DNA of 18,505 bases. It comes from an uncultured Bacteroidales bacterium (GTDB lineage: Bacteria > Bacteroidota > Bacteroidia > Bacteroidales > F082). The notes beneath the pieces were generated by a model, which had not been told where the DNA came from, searched no databases, and saw nothing but the letters and a program-made list of their open reading frames with translations. The position numbers and the translations under genes were made by a program. The DNA lies in assembly GCA_937877465.1 (NCBI GenBank), contig CALFIT010000038.1:1-18505 (forward strand), read 5' to 3'. How positions within the stretch are numbered: the first letter of the stretch is position 1; each line of letters opens with the position of its first letter. Positions 12,821-18,505 of the stretch are shown in pieces.

Positions 12821-14569
12821 ATGGAAAACAAGCGCAAGAGTCTGAAAAAGAACCAAATCGTTTCGTTCGTCATCACGGTGGTGATTGTGGTGGTGCTCAA
12901 CGTGATCGGCTCGTTCGTCTTCACCCGTTTCGACCTGACGAGCGAGAAACGCTATACCCTGTCGCCCACGACGAAAGACATCCTCAACGACCTCGACGAC
13001 TATGTCTACTTCAAGGTGTATCTCGAAGGCGACTTCCCGGCGGGCTTCAAGAAACTGCGTCGCGAGACCAAGGAGATGCTTGACGAGTTTCGCGCCTACA
13101 CGAAATACATTGACTACGAGTTTATTAACCCTACCGAGAGCGGCAACGAGGCCGAAATCATGGAGACCTACAAGCAACTCTATCAGGCGGGCTTGAACCC
13201 CACCAACCTGAACGTGCGCAACAGCGACGGCTCGTCGAAACAGATGGTGATTTGGCCTTGTGCCTTGGTGAGCTACCGCAACAACACCGAGATTGCCATC
13301 GACCTGTTGGAGAACCAAGTGGGGCAAAGCGACGAGGAAGCCCTGAACGCCTCGATGCAGAACCTTGAGTTTCGCCTCATCGATGCCGTGAAAAAGGTCA
13401 CGCGCCTGCAAAAGCCCAACATCGCCTTCATCGAAGGCCACGGCGAACTCGGCGAGCAAGACGTTTACGACATCACGCGGAGCTTGTCGCAAAACTACAA
13501 CGTCGTCAGGCTTGAGATTGGCGGCAGGATCGACGCGCTCATCCATCGCACGCAGGACACCTTGCGCGACGTGAAGGCTTTCCCGTCGTACGACGCCATC
13601 GTCATCGCCAAGCCCATGCAGCCCTTCGACGAGAAAGACAAGTTCCTCATCGACCAATACATCATGCACGGTGGCAAGGTGCTTTGGCTCGTGGAACCGG
13701 TGTATGCCACGATGGACAGCCTGCAAAGCCAAGAGTCGACCGTCGGCATGGAGCAAGACCTCAACCTCGACGACATGCTCTTCAAATATGGCGTGCGCCT
13801 CAATCGCGACCTGCTGCTCGACTTGACCTGCGCCGCGCTTCCGGTGCGCACGGGACAGATGGGAGGCCAAGCGCAGTTGGAGTTTTTCCGCTGGTATTAC
13901 TTCCCCTTGCTGCAAGCCGCTTCGGGCCATCCCATGGTGCGCAACATGAACGCCATCAAGGCCGACTTCGTCAGCTCGATGGACGCCACCACCTCGGCCA
14001 ACGGCATCGAGCAAATCCCGCTGCTCAAGACCTCCGACTACACCAAGGTGTCGGGCACGCCGGTGTTCATCACCCTTGCGATGCTCCGCCAGACCCCCGA
14101 CCGGCGCATGTTCAACGCGAAGGGCAAGACCGTGGCCTATCTGCTGAAAGGCAGTTTCACGTCGCTCTACGCCAACCGCATCCCGCAGGAAATCGTCGAC
14201 GACCAAGCCACCGACTTCATGGAAGAGAGCAAGCCCACCGCCATGATTGTGGTGGCCGACGGCGACCTCATCCGCAACCAAATCGACATCAGGACGCGCA
14301 AGCCGTTGCCCTTGGGCTTCGACCAATACACGCAAAACACCTACGCCAACAAGGAGTTCATCGAAAACGCCATCAGTTATCTGGTCGACGGCGAAGGCTT
14401 GATCGACATCCGCTCGCGTGAGCTGAAGGTCCGCCTCTTGGACATGACCAAAATCAGTCGCGAGAGGACCCAATGGCAAATCGTCAACACCTTGGTGCCC
14501 ATCGCCCTCATCGTTGCCTTGGGCTTCGTCATGGCGTTCATCAGGAAGAAAAAATACAGCAAAAAATAA
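12821..14569 (+). CDS. gldG: GldG, gliding-associated ABC transporter substrate-binding subunit
   Basis: The 582-residue product is GldG-like, with the ABC-transporter auxiliary architecture. There is one membrane helix near the N-terminus (about residues 12-34), a large extracytoplasmic domain, and a second helix at about 553-571 followed by the basic tail IRKKKYSKK. Recognisable family segments are RFDLTSEKRYTLSPTTKDIL at 28-47 and PNIAFIEGHGELGEQDVYDI, in the GldG core. It starts 12 bases after gldF with a strong Shine-Dalgarno and is followed 6 bases later by a DUF4340 gene. GldF, GldG and GldA are needed for gliding in some Flavobacteriia, but their presence in gut Bacteroidota suggests a broader envelope role (inference). 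Confidence 0.92.
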   Translation: MENKRKSLKKNQIVSFVITVVIVVVLNVIGSFVFTRFDLTSEKRYTLSPTTKDILNDLDDYVYFKVYLEGDFPAGFKKLRRETKEMLDEFRAYTKYIDYEFINPTESGNEAEIMETYKQLYQAGLNPTNLNVRNSDGSSKQMVIWPCALVSYRNNTEIAIDLLENQVGQSDEEALNASMQNLEFRLIDAVKKVTRLQKPNIAFIEGHGELGEQDVYDITRSLSQNYNVVRLEIGGRIDALIHRTQDTLRDVKAFPSYDAIVIAKPMQPFDEKDKFLIDQYIMHGGKVLWLVEPVYATMDSLQSQESTVGMEQDLNLDDMLFKYGVRLNRDLLLDLTCAALPVRTGQMGGQAQLEFFRWYYFPLLQAASGHPMVRNMNAIKADFVSSMDATTSANGIEQIPLLKTSDYTKVSGTPVFITLAMLRQTPDRRMFNAKGKTVAYLLKGSFTSLYANRIPQEIVDDQATDFMEESKPTAMIVVADGDLIRNQIDIRTRKPLPLGFDQYTQNTYANKEFIENAISYLVDGEGLIDIRSRELKVRLLDMTKISRERTQWQIVNTLVPIALIVALGFVMAFIRKKKYSKK

Positions 14570-14575
14570 TCCACA

Positions 14576-15676
14576 ATGAAGAAAAACAATCGCATCACCA
14601 TCATCATTGCCGCTTTGTTAGTCGTCGTTGCCGGCATTTTGATTTGGAACAACCGCTATCTCTCCACCTTGCAAGGCGAGGCCTCCGATTTCCAGGTGTG
14701 GGACACGGCCTCCGTCACGAAGATCTACTTGGCCGACCGCCGCGAGCGCGAGTCGCTGCTGGAGCGGCAAGACGACGGCGGCTGGACCCTCAACGGCAAC
14801 TACAAGGCCCATCCCAAGCAAGTGAGTTATCTGCTCACCACCTTATATAAAATACGCATCAAGATGCCCGTGAGCGTGGCCAGCCACGACAACATCGTCA
14901 AGCAAATGGCTGCCCAAAGCACGAAGGTGGAGGTCTACCAGATCGTGCCGCGCATCAACCTGTTCGACAAAATCAAATTGTTCTATCACGAGAAGCGCAC
15001 CAAGGTCTTCTATGTGGGCGACGCCACCATGGACAGCAGCGGCACTTTCATGCTGAAAGAGGGTGCCGACAAGGCTTATATCGTCTACATCCCCAGTTTC
15101 AGAGGCTTCATCACCACACGCTTCACCGCCAACCCCGACGACTGGCGCGACCACACCATCTTCCATGAGACCTTGTCCGACATCCAGTCCGTCGCCGTCG
15201 AGTTCAACGAAGACCCCGAAGGCAGCTTCCGCATCGACAACATCGGGAAGCACCAATACAAGCTCACGCGCCTTTGCGACAACAAGGAATTGCCTTACGA
15301 CACACTGAAGGTCATCAACATGCTCTCGTCGTTCAGCGACCTCCGCTTTGAGGCCTTGTTTACCAACACCTTGCCCCAAGAGCGCATCGATTCCATCGTA
15401 GGTTCGCCCTTCGTACACAACGTCGTCTTGACCGGCAAAGACGGCAAGACGCAAGACATGAAGACTTTCAAGAAGTTGGTCTTGAACGGCGTGACCGACA
15501 TGGGCGGCGAGTATGGCGACATCGACCGCGACCGCATGTATGCCCTCATCGACGGCGGCAAGGACTTCGTCCTCATCCAGAACTACGTCTTCGACAAGGT
15601 GCTGCATGACGTGCGCTACTTTGAGGCCGGCCATCCCATCAGGGGCGACATGGGCTATTTCGAGGAAATCAAATAA
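14576..15676 (+). CDS. DUF4340 domain membrane-anchored protein
   Basis: The 366-residue product has one N-terminal membrane helix (about residues 7-24, IIIAALLVVVAGILIWNN) and a large extracytoplasmic part of DUF4340 type. The domain is marked by the segment VTKIYLADRRERESLLERQD and GGWTLNGNYKAHPKQVSYLL, a pattern seen in these proteins (an Asp/Arg-rich start, then W-x-LNG). The function is not known. DUF4340 genes commonly stand beside ABC-2 permease and GldG-like genes, so a role as an accessory of the same complex is a fair inference. The 6-base gap after gldG points to one operon. Its stop lies 2 bases from the stop of the convergent holB gene. Confidence 0.85.
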   Translation: MKKNNRITIIIAALLVVVAGILIWNNRYLSTLQGEASDFQVWDTASVTKIYLADRRERESLLERQDDGGWTLNGNYKAHPKQVSYLLTTLYKIRIKMPVSVASHDNIVKQMAAQSTKVEVYQIVPRINLFDKIKLFYHEKRTKVFYVGDATMDSSGTFMLKEGADKAYIVYIPSFRGFITTRFTANPDDWRDHTIFHETLSDIQSVAVEFNEDPEGSFRIDNIGKHQYKLTRLCDNKELPYDTLKVINMLSSFSDLRFEALFTNTLPQERIDSIVGSPFVHNVVLTGKDGKTQDMKTFKKLVLNGVTDMGGEYGDIDRDRMYALIDGGKDFVLIQNYVFDKVLHDVRYFEAGHPIRGDMGYFEEIK

Positions 15677-15678
15677 GG

Positions 15679-16812
15679 CTATTTCTTCCTCAGGAGACCG
15701 ACCATCTTGAAACTCACGTCCGTGAAGATGAGCGGGGCATAGCCGTTGCGCTCGATTTGGCGTATGGCCTCTTCGAAAAGCGCGGCGATTTGGGCCAAGT
15801 TGGCCGGACTGACGAAAGGCGCGAAGTTGGCGTTGAACTTCTTCTCGTCGTCGGGCAGCATGACGATTCCGGCAAGGTTGTTGTTGAAAAGCAGCGCGTT
15901 GCGGACGATGCGCAGGCCGTAGTTGAGCAGTTCCTTTTGCTTCTCGCGCCCAATCGGCTTGATTTCGTCAGAGAACTTGATCAGGTTGGCATAGTCGGCC
16001 TTGAAACAGAGGCGCATCCACTGCTGGAAGGTGGTGAAGAAGAACTTGCGGTCTTCCGACTCCTGCACCGAATGGCAGGCCGTCAGCCAGTCGCCTTCCG
16101 AGACTATGGCCGCGTCGTGCGCCTGCTGCGGTGTGCAGCCGAGACGCTCGACCAAGGCCTTTTCCACCTCGTTAACCTCAATCGCCGGCACCTTCACCAA
16201 CACCGTCCTCGACTTGATGGTGGCCAAAAGCTCCTCCGCGTCCTCGGCGACGAGGATAAAGACGGTCTTCTCGGGCGGTTCCTCAAGCAGTTTCAGCAGT
16301 TTGTTGGCCGTATCGACGCGCATCTTTTCGGCCATCCAAATGATGGCAATCTTGTATTCGCCCTCGTATGATTTCATGCTCAGCTTGCGCAGCAGCGAGG
16401 CCGCGTCGCGCACCGACATGTAGCCCTGCTTGTTCTCCACGTCGAGGAAAGTGTACCAGCTCGAAGTGTCGGCATAGCCTTGGTTTTGAATGACATACTC
16501 GCGCCATTCCTCCATGAACAAGTCCGACTCAGGATCTTTCTTTACCTTTTTTGTGGAGGCAGTCGGCACGACGAAATGCAGGTCGGGATGGACCAATTTC
16601 TGCATCTTCTGGCAGGTGGGACAGGCGCCGCAGCTGTCGGTCTCGGTGCGATTGGGGCAAAGGATATATTGCGCGTAGGCCAAGGCCAAGGCCAATTTCC
16701 CGCTTCCGGCGGGGCCCAAAAAGAGCTGGGCGTGAGAGACATGGTTGTCGCGCACGCTTGCGATGAGCCTTTGCTTGAGGGCGGATTGGCCGATGACGTC
16801 TTTGAATTGCAT
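15679..16812 (-). CDS. holB: DNA polymerase III delta' subunit
   Basis: The 377-residue product is a clamp-loader delta' subunit, which helps load the sliding clamp at replication forks. The P-loop GPAGSGK is at residues 33-39 but is followed by Leu40-Ala rather than Ser/Thr, which fits a subunit that does not hydrolyse ATP. A zinc module follows with Cys52, Cys61, Cys64 and Cys67. The LLEEPP clamp-loader motif is present, and the arginine-finger motif reads SRT where the usual motif is SRC; the arginine is kept. The frame is open back to 16863, but the -7 box at 16832-16839 lies downstream of that start, so ATG 16812 (MQFKDVIGQ) is chosen. It fits the family N-terminus. Confidence 0.93.
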   Translation of the reverse strand: MQFKDVIGQSALKQRLIASVRDNHVSHAQLFLGPAGSGKLALALAYAQYILCPNRTETDSCGACPTCQKMQKLVHPDLHFVVPTASTKKVKKDPESDLFMEEWREYVIQNQGYADTSSWYTFLDVENKQGYMSVRDAASLLRKLSMKSYEGEYKIAIIWMAEKMRVDTANKLLKLLEEPPEKTVFILVAEDAEELLATIKSRTVLVKVPAIEVNEVEKALVERLGCTPQQAHDAAIVSEGDWLTACHSVQESEDRKFFFTTFQQWMRLCFKADYANLIKFSDEIKPIGREKQKELLNYGLRIVRNALLFNNNLAGIVMLPDDEKKFNANFAPFVSPANLAQIAALFEEAIRQIERNGYAPLIFTDVSFKMVGLLRKK

Positions 16813-16831
16813 GGCATTTGATTTCGGAGAG

Positions 16832-16839
16832 CAAAAATA
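16832..16839 (-). promoter_or_regulatory. Promoter of holB
   Basis: The minus strand reads TATTTTTG, with TTTG 21 bases upstream (plus-strand CAAA, 16861-16864). Both elements fit the Bacteroidota consensus. Confidence 0.75.
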
Positions 16840-16882
16840 CAATTTTTCGAGCATCAAGCCCAAAAAATGGACAAATATGTTT

Positions 16883-16939
16883 CATCACCACTTCACCTGC
16901 AAAACCATCGCCTTGATCCAGTTGGCCTTGGGGGGATAA
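16883..16939 (+). pseudogene. Relic of an XRE antitoxin gene 3' end
   Basis: Translated from 16883 this reads HHHFTCKTIALIQLALGG and a stop. Residues FTCKTIALIQLALG match FTCKTIAMIQLALG, the C-terminal part of the antitoxin encoded at 17497-17769. Over the 42 bases 16892-16933 and 17701-17742 I count 36 identical; five of the six differences are at third codon positions, and the sixth changes Leu to Met. This is the mark of two diverged coding copies, not a recent duplication. The upstream part of the old gene is gone, and no start or helix-turn-helix remains. Confidence 0.75.
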
Positions 16940-16957
16940 ATTTTCGATTTTTGAAAT

Positions 16958-16979
16958 TATTTCGCATAAAAGCGAAATA
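16958..16979. promoter_or_regulatory. Palindromic operator of the toxin-antitoxin operon
   Basis: TATTTCGC and GCGAAATA form a perfect 8-bp inverted repeat with a 6-base centre (ATAAAA). It covers the -33 region of the promoter whose -7 box is at 16995. It is a likely binding site for the XRE antitoxin (autorepression). Confidence 0.65.
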
Positions 16980-16994
16980 TTTGGAAAAAAGTGT

Positions 16995-17002
16995 TATCTT
17001 TG
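16995..17002 (+). promoter_or_regulatory. -7 box of the toxin-antitoxin operon
   Basis: TATCTTTG fits TAnnTTTG exactly and lies 24 bases before the toxin ATG. The palindrome ends 15 bases upstream. Confidence 0.7.
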
Positions 17003-17026
17003 CAGCGTCAAAAAAGATCCATAACT

Positions 17027-17500
17027 ATGAAAACAGCGAAAATTGTGTCCATTGCGACCTCTGACCAAGTAGGTCTTTATTCTATTTGCTTCAACAATGA
17101 TGAAAGCGAGTTTCGGAAATTTGTCAAGAAATTCAAGGATAACGCCGCATTGAACAAGGATTACCAATCAATTCTTTATGCTCTCGACAGGATTATTGCG
17201 AAAGGTGCTTTCGAAAGGATGTTTCGCTATGAAGGGAAAATGAACGACAATGTTGTGGCTTTGTCTCTTGATTCCAAAAAGTTGCGATTGTATTGTTTAC
17301 GCATGTCCGACCAAATCCTGATAGTTGGCAATGGTGGCGTGAAAGAAACTCGTACCTACGACGAGGATGAGGAATTGAGTGGCTACGTCATGGATTTGCA
17401 AAAGTTTGATGAACTTCTCAAGCAAGCACAAGAAGAAGGCTCCATCTATATTGAGCAGAACATGATTACAGGTATTGAAGAAATGACTTTCAAGGTATGA
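17027..17500 (+). CDS. RelE/HigB-like toxin of a type II TA module
   Basis: The product has 157 residues. The central part fits the RelE/HigB (Gp49-like) fold: helices with DYQSILYALDRIIAKG, then strands NVVALSLDSKKLRLYCLRMS and DQILIVGNGGVKETRTYDED, with basic and aromatic residues where mRNA-cleaving toxins carry them. It is longer than a standard HigB (about 90-115 residues) at both ends. It overlaps the XRE antitoxin gene by four bases (ATGA), toxin first, the HigBA order. The frame is open from 16991, but ATG 17027 is chosen because the -7 box ends at 17002. Function by similarity and context would be ribosome-dependent mRNA cleavage; key residues cannot be fixed without a structure comparison. 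Confidence 0.7.
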   Translation: MKTAKIVSIATSDQVGLYSICFNNDESEFRKFVKKFKDNAALNKDYQSILYALDRIIAKGAFERMFRYEGKMNDNVVALSLDSKKLRLYCLRMSDQILIVGNGGVKETRTYDEDEELSGYVMDLQKFDELLKQAQEEGSIYIEQNMITGIEEMTFKV

Positions 17501-17769
17501 TTGAGATTCATGATGACATATTGCGCGAGGAATTGGCAAAGATACCGCCATTGACGAGGGAAGCCTATTTCCTTACAGATGACATTGCCGAGCGCATCGA
17601 TGCGATAATGAAAGAAAAGGGCATCAGCAAGAAGCAGCTTGCCGAACTCACCCATCGCAGGCCGTCGGACGTAACGCGCTGGCTCGGCGGTGGCCACAAC
17701 TTCACCTGCAAGACGATTGCCATGATTCAGTTGGCCTTGGGAGAGAAGATTGTGGAGGTGGTGAAGTGA
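17497..17769 (+). CDS. XRE-family antitoxin (HigA-like)
   Basis: The product has 90 residues. The N-terminal 30 residues are acidic and probably wrap the toxin. A Cro/C1-type helix-turn-helix follows at about 31-85 (AERIDAIMKEKGISKKQLAE, then LTHRRPSDVTRWLGGGHNFT, ending LALGEKIVEVVK). Its start overlaps the toxin stop by four bases, so translation is coupled. The protein should neutralise the toxin and repress the operon through the palindrome at 16958-16979. Its C-terminal coding part is duplicated as a relic upstream of the operon. The stop lies 2 bases from the stop of the convergent HNH gene. Confidence 0.8.
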   Translation: MIEIHDDILREELAKIPPLTREAYFLTDDIAERIDAIMKEKGISKKQLAELTHRRPSDVTRWLGGGHNFTCKTIAMIQLALGEKIVEVVK

Positions 17770-17771
17770 AA

Positions 17772-18428
17772 TTACATATTACCTTTTGCTTCATTACATG
17801 TCGAGCACAATACTTGTAAATTGTCCAATGTGGTTTCACCGCCTTTTGACCATGGAATAATATGGTCAAAATGAATATTGTGCAAACCACCACTACATTC
17901 GACGCCACAAATCCTACAACGATTACCATCTCTCATTAATACCTGTACTTTAAGACGGTCACTTGGGTCGCGTTTTGTTTTATGCTTAACGGATGAAGTG
18001 TTGTCGTTTTCTGAAATCTCATTTATGGAATCGTCATCATTTTCAGAAACATAGGCTATGAAACTCTCCAAGGCTTTGTACCATGTTCCATAATGACGTA
18101 AATAAGTGCCCGATGAAATCATAGATAATTCTTTATTATCCATATCTCGTCTTGAAGGTTGCTTTCCTTTTTTTAGCCAAGCATCTTTTATATTTGACAA
18201 TAGTTCTTCGTCAGAATAAAAAGTGTTACTTATATCAGCACCTGCCAATGCTAGTGCATTATTCCATTTGCCAAATCGCCTCGTAACTGTAGAACTATTT
18301 ATTTTAGCATTTGCATCGAACTCTTTAATTGTCAGTTTAGTCTTTCCAAGTTTTTTCATTACCGATTTCATTTCTTCTAAAATGTCTTCATCGGTAATCG
18401 CTTCTTTCTTTATGAGATGAAATTCCAT
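17772..18428 (-). CDS. HNH endonuclease with homing-endonuclease-associated repeats
   Basis: The 218-residue product has two N-terminal repeats of about 45-55 residues, each closing on a W-x-x-AL pattern (RRFGKWNNALALAG and RHYGTWYKALESFIAY). They resemble the HNH/homing-endonuclease-associated DNA-binding repeat. A Ser/Asp-rich linker follows. The C-terminal HNH nuclease has Asp188-His189 in HFDHIIPWSKGG, Asn203 in LDNLQVLC, and zinc-binding pairs Cys171/Cys174 and Cys208/Cys211. It ends shortly after the motif (CNEAKGNM). ATG 18428 is the first start after the promoter box. It is not in an intron or intein here. Its role may be phage defence or a selfish nuclease; the sequence does not decide. 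Confidence 0.85.
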   Translation of the reverse strand: MEFHLIKKEAITDEDILEEMKSVMKKLGKTKLTIKEFDANAKINSSTVTRRFGKWNNALALAGADISNTFYSDEELLSNIKDAWLKKGKQPSRRDMDNKELSMISSGTYLRHYGTWYKALESFIAYVSENDDDSINEISENDNTSSVKHKTKRDPSDRLKVQVLMRDGNRCRICGVECSGGLHNIHFDHIIPWSKGGETTLDNLQVLCSTCNEAKGNM

Positions 18429-18444
18429 ACGCTAATTTTAGATG

Positions 18445-18452
18445 CAAAAATA
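18445..18452 (-). promoter_or_regulatory. Promoter of the HNH gene
   Basis: The minus strand reads TATTTTTG 16 bases before the ATG, with TTG 22 bases upstream (plus-strand CAA, 18475-18477). Confidence 0.65.
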
Positions 18453-18468
18453 CAATAATTCCGCGATA

Positions 18469-18478
18469 GTTGCCCAAC
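18469..18478. promoter_or_regulatory. Shared -33 palindrome of two divergent promoters
   Basis: GTTG-CC-CAAC is a 4-bp inverted repeat. Its TTG lies 22 bases before the plus-strand box at 18495, and its CAA lies 22 bases before the minus-strand box at 18445-18452, so one palindrome offers a -33 element to both sides. Confidence 0.4.
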
Positions 18479-18494
18479 ATAACGAATTAAAACT

Positions 18495-18502
18495 TAATTT
18501 TG
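18495..18502 (+). promoter_or_regulatory. -7 box of a gene beyond the window
   Basis: TAATTTTG fits TAnnTTTG and is followed by GCAC at the window edge. The gene it serves, divergent from the HNH gene, is outside the window. Confidence 0.5.
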
Positions 18503-18505
18503 CAC

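Noticed and set aside
12677..14479. A 600-codon open frame on the minus strand opposite gldG
   Set aside because: It is a composition shadow of GC-rich gldG, lies fully within that gene, and its product is a His/Val/Gln-rich sequence with no domain.
16813..16863. Upstream start for holB at 16863
   Set aside because: A clear -7 box at 16832-16839 lies downstream of it, and the conserved N-terminus MQFKDVIGQ begins at 16812.

Overview
The window looks like a Bacteroidales (Bacteroidota) chromosome fragment from an uncultured, probably gut or rumen, bacterium. Four things point there: type IX secretion/gliding genes (gldM, gldN, gldF, gldG), families common in this phylum (GSCFA, THUMP-like methyltransferase, DUF4340, AAA_14/DUF4143), -7 promoter boxes of the TAnnTTTG type in front of most genes, and few Shine-Dalgarno sites. 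It is a metagenomic-style contig with a damaged left end. Bases 1-30 are Illumina adapter, and 31 to about 504 are very AT-rich coding DNA of foreign type, joined in frame to the middle of gldM.

Layout: 505-2483 holds the 3' part of gldM and complete gldN, the end of a gldKLMN-type operon. A cluster of hairpins separates it from a convergent tRNA-Pro(GGG). trxB and a GSCFA-family protein follow, with a dispersed palindromic repeat between them. From about 4.7 to 8.9 kb the DNA is visibly more AT-rich and accessory in character: an AAA_14/DUF4143 ATPase with three evenly spaced operator-like repeats, an operon of three exported proteins of unknown function (the first ends in an OmpH/Skp-like domain), a candidate structured RNA and a small XRE regulator. 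High-GC core genes return with an RluB-type pseudouridine synthase carrying a long Arg/Asp-rich tail, a translationally coupled THUMP-like methyltransferase, a small coiled-coil protein, gldF-gldG-DUF4340, and holB (DNA polymerase III delta'). The right end is a second accessory patch: the relic of an antitoxin gene, a RelE-like toxin/XRE antitoxin pair with a palindromic operator, and an HNH endonuclease.

How the genes relate: GldM and GldN form part of the periplasmic core of the type IX secretion motor. GldF and GldG are membrane parts of a gliding-associated ABC system whose ATPase (GldA) is not in the window. TrxB, RluB, the methyltransferase, HolB and the tRNA are housekeeping.

Most worth a second look: a paired leader motif (6303-6330 and 7448-7476) preceding two genes of one operon; three 12-bp repeats at an exact 33-bp period before the AAA_14 gene; nested 7-bp helices at 8512-8606; and an antitoxin relic upstream of a live toxin-antitoxin operon. 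No complete new system can be demonstrated from the sequence alone.
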